NCBI GenBank assembly: GCA_963791295.1
Contig: CAWBRY010000004.1
Span: 930,001 to 994,000 of the forward strand
Length of the DNA stretch: 64,000 nucleotides
Origin: CAWBRY01 sp963791295
GTDB lineage: Bacteria > Bacteroidota > Bacteroidia > Chitinophagales > Chitinophagaceae
Direction of reading: 5' to 3'
Of this stretch, positions 59,848 through 64,000 are shown piece by piece. The translations under genes and the position numbers were made by a program. Position 1 is the stretch's first letter. Every line of letters starts with the position of its first letter. The notes beneath the pieces are model-generated. The model was not told the DNA's origin and did not search any database. It worked only from the letters and a program-made list of their open reading frames with translations.

Positions 59848-62479
59848 TTACACGGTATTGAGATTTGATTCTCCATGTTCCCTGATCAATTCAGCGACCA
59901 GTGCCGTCCACCCGGTCTGATGACTTGCACCAAGGCCCCGGCCAGAATCTCCGTGAAAGTATTCATAAAAAAGTATGAGGTTTTCGTTTCCTGGCTGTTG
60001 ATAAAACCAATTATAGTCTCCATATAATCTCCGTTGCTGCCCGGCATCTTTTTCAAACAAGCTGATCACCCTGCTGGTAAGTTCATCCGCTACCTGTAAC
60101 AAGTTCATTTCAATACCGGAGCCGGTAGGACATTGTACGCGCAAATTATTTCCATAAAATTCACCATACTTCCGGATAGATTGAATAATGAGAAAATTGA
60201 TGGGCATCCAAACGGGACCACGCCAGTTTGAATTGCCACCAAACAGATCCGAGGTAGAATCGCCCGGATCATATCGAATGCTATAAATATTACCTTCTAC
60301 GCTGACTGAATATGGATTGGGCTTCATGATACTTCGACAGCGCCCGAATACCGCCAACTGAGAGAAAACCATTTTCATCCAGCAATTTTTCAAGGAGGTA
60401 GATCAATCTATCACGCGGTATCATGGAAAGAAGTAATTCCTCACCATCACCTCTTTCTTCATTCGGCCAAAACTTGTTATTCTTAATACGATACTCTTCA
60501 AACCAGGTAATGCGTTTTTTAAAATCACCTAATTTATCCAGCACGCGTTTACTGATTGTCGATACGGCATAAAGTGGAGCCAATCCGACGATAGATTGAA
60601 TGCGAAGAGGAACGGAATCTGCTCCGGCAATACAGAGGACATCATAAAAAAATTTGTCTTCTTCATTCCACAATCCGTGTTGATTAAGTGATTCGGCAAT
60701 CAGCACAAAATGCTCAAAGAATTTAGTGGCGGTGTCTTCAAATGACGGATCATGCATGGCAATCTCAATGGCCATATCCATCATGTCGATAGCATAGGTG
60801 CCCATCCAGCTCGTTCCGTCAGCCTGCTCCAGTTGCGTTTCGCCCGGAAAATGCACACTGCGATTGAAAACTCCGATATTATCCAGTCCCAGGAAACCAC
60901 CTTCAAATATATTATTGCCATTTACATCCTTACGATTGATCCACCACGTAAAGTTGATCAGTAATTTTTGAAATACTTTCTTGAGAAAGACAATGTCTCC
61001 GACGCCGGTTTGCTTTTTTTCTATATGATATACTTGCATTGCCGCCCATGCATGGACCGGAGGGTTTACATCACTGAAGTTCCATTCGTATGCGGGCAGC
61101 TGGCCATCCGGTTTCATGTACCATTCCCGCATGAGCAACAATAGCTGGTGCTTTGCAAAATTCGGATCGACGACGGCCATCGAGATACATTGAAAGCCCT
61201 GATCCCAAGCTGCATACCATGGATACTCCCATTTATCAGGCATTGAAATGATATCCTGATTCTTCAAGTGCTTCCAATCATTGTTGCGTCCCGTCATTTT
61301 GCTGTTGCTCGCCGGTGTGATCTTATCACTTTCTGTAAGCCATCGCTCCACATCAAAATGATAATATTGTTTACTCCAAAGCAATCCTGAAAGCGCCTGT
61401 CTTTGAATTCGGGCCATATCATCACTGATGCCTTTGGGTAAGATGGCCGCATAGAACTCATCCGCCTCTGCCTTACGCTGAACGAATATATTATCAAACC
61501 CCCTGGAGAATGGAGATCTGAGTTGCCTATGGCTGAGACGGCAATAAACTAATGTAGATTCACCAGGTGCAATCACACGCTTGTATACGGGTGAAAAACG
61601 CGTTCCTGATTTTCTTTTTCTTAATTCTTCAGTATGATTGCCATAAACAATGGCATCATTGAATGCATCCTTTACAAAAATTGTCTCATTGGCAATTCCC
61701 GTTATCTTTTGAGTGTTGGTCTCGTTGTCGGTGAACAAGGCATCATCAGCCGGTTGAAAATAGAAATAATACTTACCCAGTCGTTCATGTTCGCAAAGCA
61801 CGGAGGTCTTAGTCCGCAGCGTTAATTGCGGAATGGTTTCCATGCCTCCATAATTCCAGCGGTTATAAAAGGATAATAAAGGAAGTATGGTGATGGGTGC
61901 GGGTTCCGAATAGCGGTTAGTTACCATTATCCTGATGACAATATCTTTCTCATCCTCTTTCGCATAAGTAATCGTTACATCAAAGTATTGATTTTTGTCA
62001 AACACCCCGGTATCCAGAATTTCATATTCGGGTTGCTGGTGAGATCGATTTCGGTTCTCGTCACGCAATTTCGTGTATGGAAAAGCCTGCTGCGGATATT
62101 TGTACAGGTATTCCATATAATAATGTGAAGGAAGATTGTCGAGATAGTAATATAGTTCCTTTACGTCTTCGCCATGGTTGCCTTCTGTGTTGCCAAGTCC
62201 AAAAAGTCTTTCCTTCAATATAGAATCATTTTGATTCCATAAGGCTAATGAAAAGCACAGGTTCTGGAAATAGTCCGAGATGCCGGCAAGGCCATCTTCA
62301 CCCCATCGGTAAACCCGGCTATGAGCATGATCAAATGGAAAGTAATGCCATGCATCGCCGTTCAGACTGTAATCTTCGCGGACAGTACCCCACTGTCGCT
62401 CGCTCAGATACGGGCCCCATTGCTCCAGGGGAATGGTTTTACGGGAATTCTTATTAAGACGCTTTTGTTCCGCTGTCAT
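59848..62479 (-). pseudogene. GH63/MGH1-like glucosidase, interrupted by a one-base frameshift
   Basis: A large glycoside hydrolase. The first part (62479 down to about 60322) reads from MTAEQKRLNKN through WGTVREDYSLNGDAWHYFP, WEYPWYAAWDQGFQCISMA and EERGDGEELLLSMIP to GIRALSKYHEA. The frame then runs on into a short nonsense tail. Another frame, starting at the same spot, continues with NPYSVSVEGNIYSIRYDPG, GGNSNWRGPVWMP and HGDSGRGLGASHQTGWTALV, the expected family end. Removing one G from the GGG at 60319-60321 joins them into 876 residues with no remainder. So there is either a real +1 insertion or a sequence error. The start overlaps the amidase stop by 4 bp (ATGA). Confidence 0.85.
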
Positions 62480-63282
62480 TGGTACTTCTTTACTAAGTCA
62501 ACGAGAATTTTTTTATCCGCTTCATTGATGATGGGAATGGAATCGTTCTGTACAAAATGAAGCTTGAAAGATAAGATCGCAGGAATAGAATCTTTTATAT
62601 CATAGCCGATAATGCGCAGAGCCTGAAGATCATTAAAATCAGGAGGCACCTGAATGCCCGTGGTATCATACCAGAAGCCAAATCCTTTTTCTGCCAGCCG
62701 TTGCCATGGAAAATATTTATTGGGGTCTACCTTACGGCCGGGAGCAATATCGGCATGACCAATAAAATTGGCGGTGGGAATATTGTACGCTCGTTTCAGA
62801 CGATCCAACAGTTCGAATAATCTCTCCATCTGCGGATCGGTGAAAGGCTCAAAACCATTATTGTCTAATTCGATCCCGATGCTCGCTGAGTTGATATCGG
62901 TGCTGTTGCCCCATTTACCTGCTCCGGCGTGCCATGCACGGAAGTAATCATTCAGCATATGATGGATCGTCCCATCCTTGCAGACGACGTAATGCGCGCT
63001 TACCTGTGATTTCACGGTAGTAAAGGTTTTCAATGTCACTTCGCAATTGGCCTGAGCTGTATGATGGAGAATAACAAAATTGGGTTTGCGCATGTTAAAA
63101 TTAGTGGCGCCAATCCAATCTGGTGCGTTGACAAATGAATCGCTGACCGGATATTGGGCTAAGATTTTTCCATAAGCCTTTGCCTGCTTCTTATAAGACT
63201 TGTTGGTTTTACTGTAAGGAGGTTTGGCACAACTGGCGATTACCAACGTCGACAATAAAAAAATGCTGCGAAACAGATTCAT
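62476..63282 (-). CDS. N-acetylmuramoyl-L-alanine amidase lipoprotein (Amidase_2/AmpD-like)
   Basis: A 268-residue peptidoglycan amidase. The lipobox ends at Cys18 (VIASC). The zinc site is formed by His73 (VILHHTAQ), His176 (FIGHADIAPGRKVDP) and Asp186 in the usual places; SAHYVVCKDGTIHHML and SIGIELDNNGFEPFTD are family signatures. It probably hydrolyses muropeptides at the outer membrane. It overlaps the glucosidase gene by 4 bp, so the two are co-translated, which is unusual for unrelated functions. Confidence 0.92.
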   Translation of the reverse strand: MNLFRSIFLLSTLVIASCAKPPYSKTNKSYKKQAKAYGKILAQYPVSDSFVNAPDWIGATNFNMRKPNFVILHHTAQANCEVTLKTFTTVKSQVSAHYVVCKDGTIHHMLNDYFRAWHAGAGKWGNSTDINSASIGIELDNNGFEPFTDPQMERLFELLDRLKRAYNIPTANFIGHADIAPGRKVDPNKYFPWQRLAEKGFGFWYDTTGIQVPPDFNDLQALRIIGYDIKDSIPAILSFKLHFVQNDSIPIINEADKKILVDLVKKYQ

Positions 63283-63308
63283 TCTCAGTAAAAATATCCT
63301 GAAAGATA

Positions 63309-64000
63309 TTAAGATTCAGAGTTGGCGCCTTTGTTATTCAGGAATGGTTTTAAAAGATCTATGGGCACTGGAAAGATCGTCGTAGAATTATTTTCGGTCG
63401 CTATTTCTCTTAGTGTCTGCAGGTAACGAAGAGTAAGCGCGCTAGGTTGTTCGCTTAAGATTTTTGCAGCGTCAGCCAAGCGTTGGGATGCCTGGAATTC
63501 ACCCTCCGCCGCGATGACCTTACTTCGACGTTCCCTTTCTGCTTCTGCCTGTTTGGCCATCGCACGTTGCATCTCCTGTGGCAGATCAATTTGTTTTACT
63601 TCAACATTGGACACTTTCACTCCCCACGGCTCTGTATGTGCATCGATGATCTGTTGTAACTTATGATTGATTTTTTCTCTTTGTGATAAAAGGTCGTCCA
63701 ATTCTGATTGCCCCAATACGCTTCTTAAAGTCGTTTGAGACAGTTGCGATGTGGCCATTAAAAAATTTTCAACGCCTACAATGGCTTTTTGCGGCTCAAT
63801 CACACGGAAGTATACAACCGCGTTTACTTTTATCGAAACATTGTCCTGGGTAATGACATCCTGTGTGGGCACATCCATGACGACCGTGCGCAGGCTCACC
63901 CTTACCATGCGATCAATTACAGGGATCAGGAGTATCAGCCCGGGTCCTTTTATTCCCTCGCCACCGATGAGTCGCCCCAACCGAAAAATGACACCTCGCT
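63309..64000 (-). CDS. Slipin/stomatin-like SPFH (band 7) protein, 5' end outside the window
   Basis: The frame is open to the right edge and reads RGVIFRLGRLIGGEGIKGPG before the first possible start inside the window, so the gene begins beyond 64000. The visible part (about 230 residues) contains the SPFH core: GLILLIPVIDRMVRVSLRT, DVITQDNVSIKVNAVVYFRV and a C-terminal coiled coil rich in Ala/Glu (MAKQAEAERERRSKVIAAEG). Slipins scaffold membrane microdomains and often pair with an NfeD protein, which may lie upstream. It ends 26 bp before the amidase start. Confidence 0.9.
   Translation of the reverse strand, partial: RGVIFRLGRLIGGEGIKGPGLILLIPVIDRMVRVSLRTVVMDVPTQDVITQDNVSIKVNAVVYFRVIEPQKAIVGVENFLMATSQLSQTTLRSVLGQSELDDLLSQREKINHKLQQIIDAHTEPWGVKVSNVEVKQIDLPQEMQRAMAKQAEAERERRSKVIAAEGEFQASQRLADAAKILSEQPSALTLRYLQTLREIATENNSTTIFPVPIDLLKPFLNNKGANSES

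Noticed and set aside
60290..60393. Separate small gene starting MKNCWMKMVF at 60393
   Set aside because: Its first 30 residues are an out-of-frame reading of the glucosidase; only the part after the frameshift is real, as the end of that enzyme.
1..64000. tRNA, rRNA, insertion sequences or integrases
   Set aside because: No tRNA-like cloverleaf, rRNA segment, transposase or integrase reading frame was recognised, even near the proposed island boundary at 47 kb.

Overview
The window comes from a member of the Bacteroidota, most likely Chitinophagaceae or a close relative. The evidence is a SusC/SusD pair, promoters of the TTTG-N18-TAnnTTTG type, a NusG-like antiterminator at the head of a glycan operon, a cobalamin-type MerR plus ECF sigma pair, and weak or absent Shine-Dalgarno sequences. 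The taxonomic call is inferred from gene families, not from a marker gene. No rRNA, tRNA or CRISPR was seen.

Layout. Positions 1-3702: a SusD lipoprotein (5' part only, frameshifted) and its SusC TonB-dependent porin, minus strand. 3851-4034: an intergenic repeat element made of two covarying hairpins framed by inverted arrays of a 7-bp repeat. 4038-8179: a four-gene minus-strand operon (porin, Rieske protein, imelysin lipoprotein, di-heme peroxidase-like lipoprotein) that looks like an iron-acquisition or redox module. 8302-10859: a small membrane protein, then idi, an ECF sigma factor and a CarH/LitR-like MerR regulator. 10923-46941: about 36 kb of co-directional, tightly packed surface-polysaccharide genes headed by a NusG/UpxY-like antiterminator. 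This locus holds the Wza-type exporter, the Wzc-type tyrosine kinase, nucleotide-sugar enzymes (RmlA, RmlB, WbpB-like, WbpD-like, several epimerases, a UDP-sugar dehydrogenase), a Wzm/Wzt ABC exporter, nine glycosyltransferases, two AsnB-type amidotransferases, four methyltransferases, a membrane transglutaminase-like protein, a phosphoglycosyl transferase and, last, a PHP-type tyrosine phosphatase. 47221-50173: a boundary region with a decayed acyltransferase remnant, an HTH protein, a two-gene HEPN module and a conserved hypothetical gene. 50277-54992: a DNA-damage-like group (PA0069-type radical SAM protein, degenerate 2H phosphoesterase, UmuD homologue without catalytic residues, UmuC polymerase, DUF72 protein). 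55040-59702: a MacAB-TolC-type efflux operon. 59848-64000: a GH63/MGH1-like glucosidase (frameshifted), an AmpD-like amidase lipoprotein and a partial slipin.

How the parts work together. The polysaccharide genes make and amidate sugar nucleotides, assemble a glycan on undecaprenyl phosphate and export it. Transcription over 36 kb probably relies on the NusG-like protein, and an internal promoter just upstream of the transglutaminase-like gene may top it up. The kinase near the start and the phosphatase at the end form the usual control pair.

The most interesting items are: the UmuD homologue whose Ser-Lys dyad is replaced by Ala and Arg, next to a three-half-site TTAGTA operator; the transglutaminase-like protein inside the glycan operon; the iron/redox operon; and the covarying hairpin pair. 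Two independent frameshifts, both at C/G triplets, could be real mutations or assembly errors.
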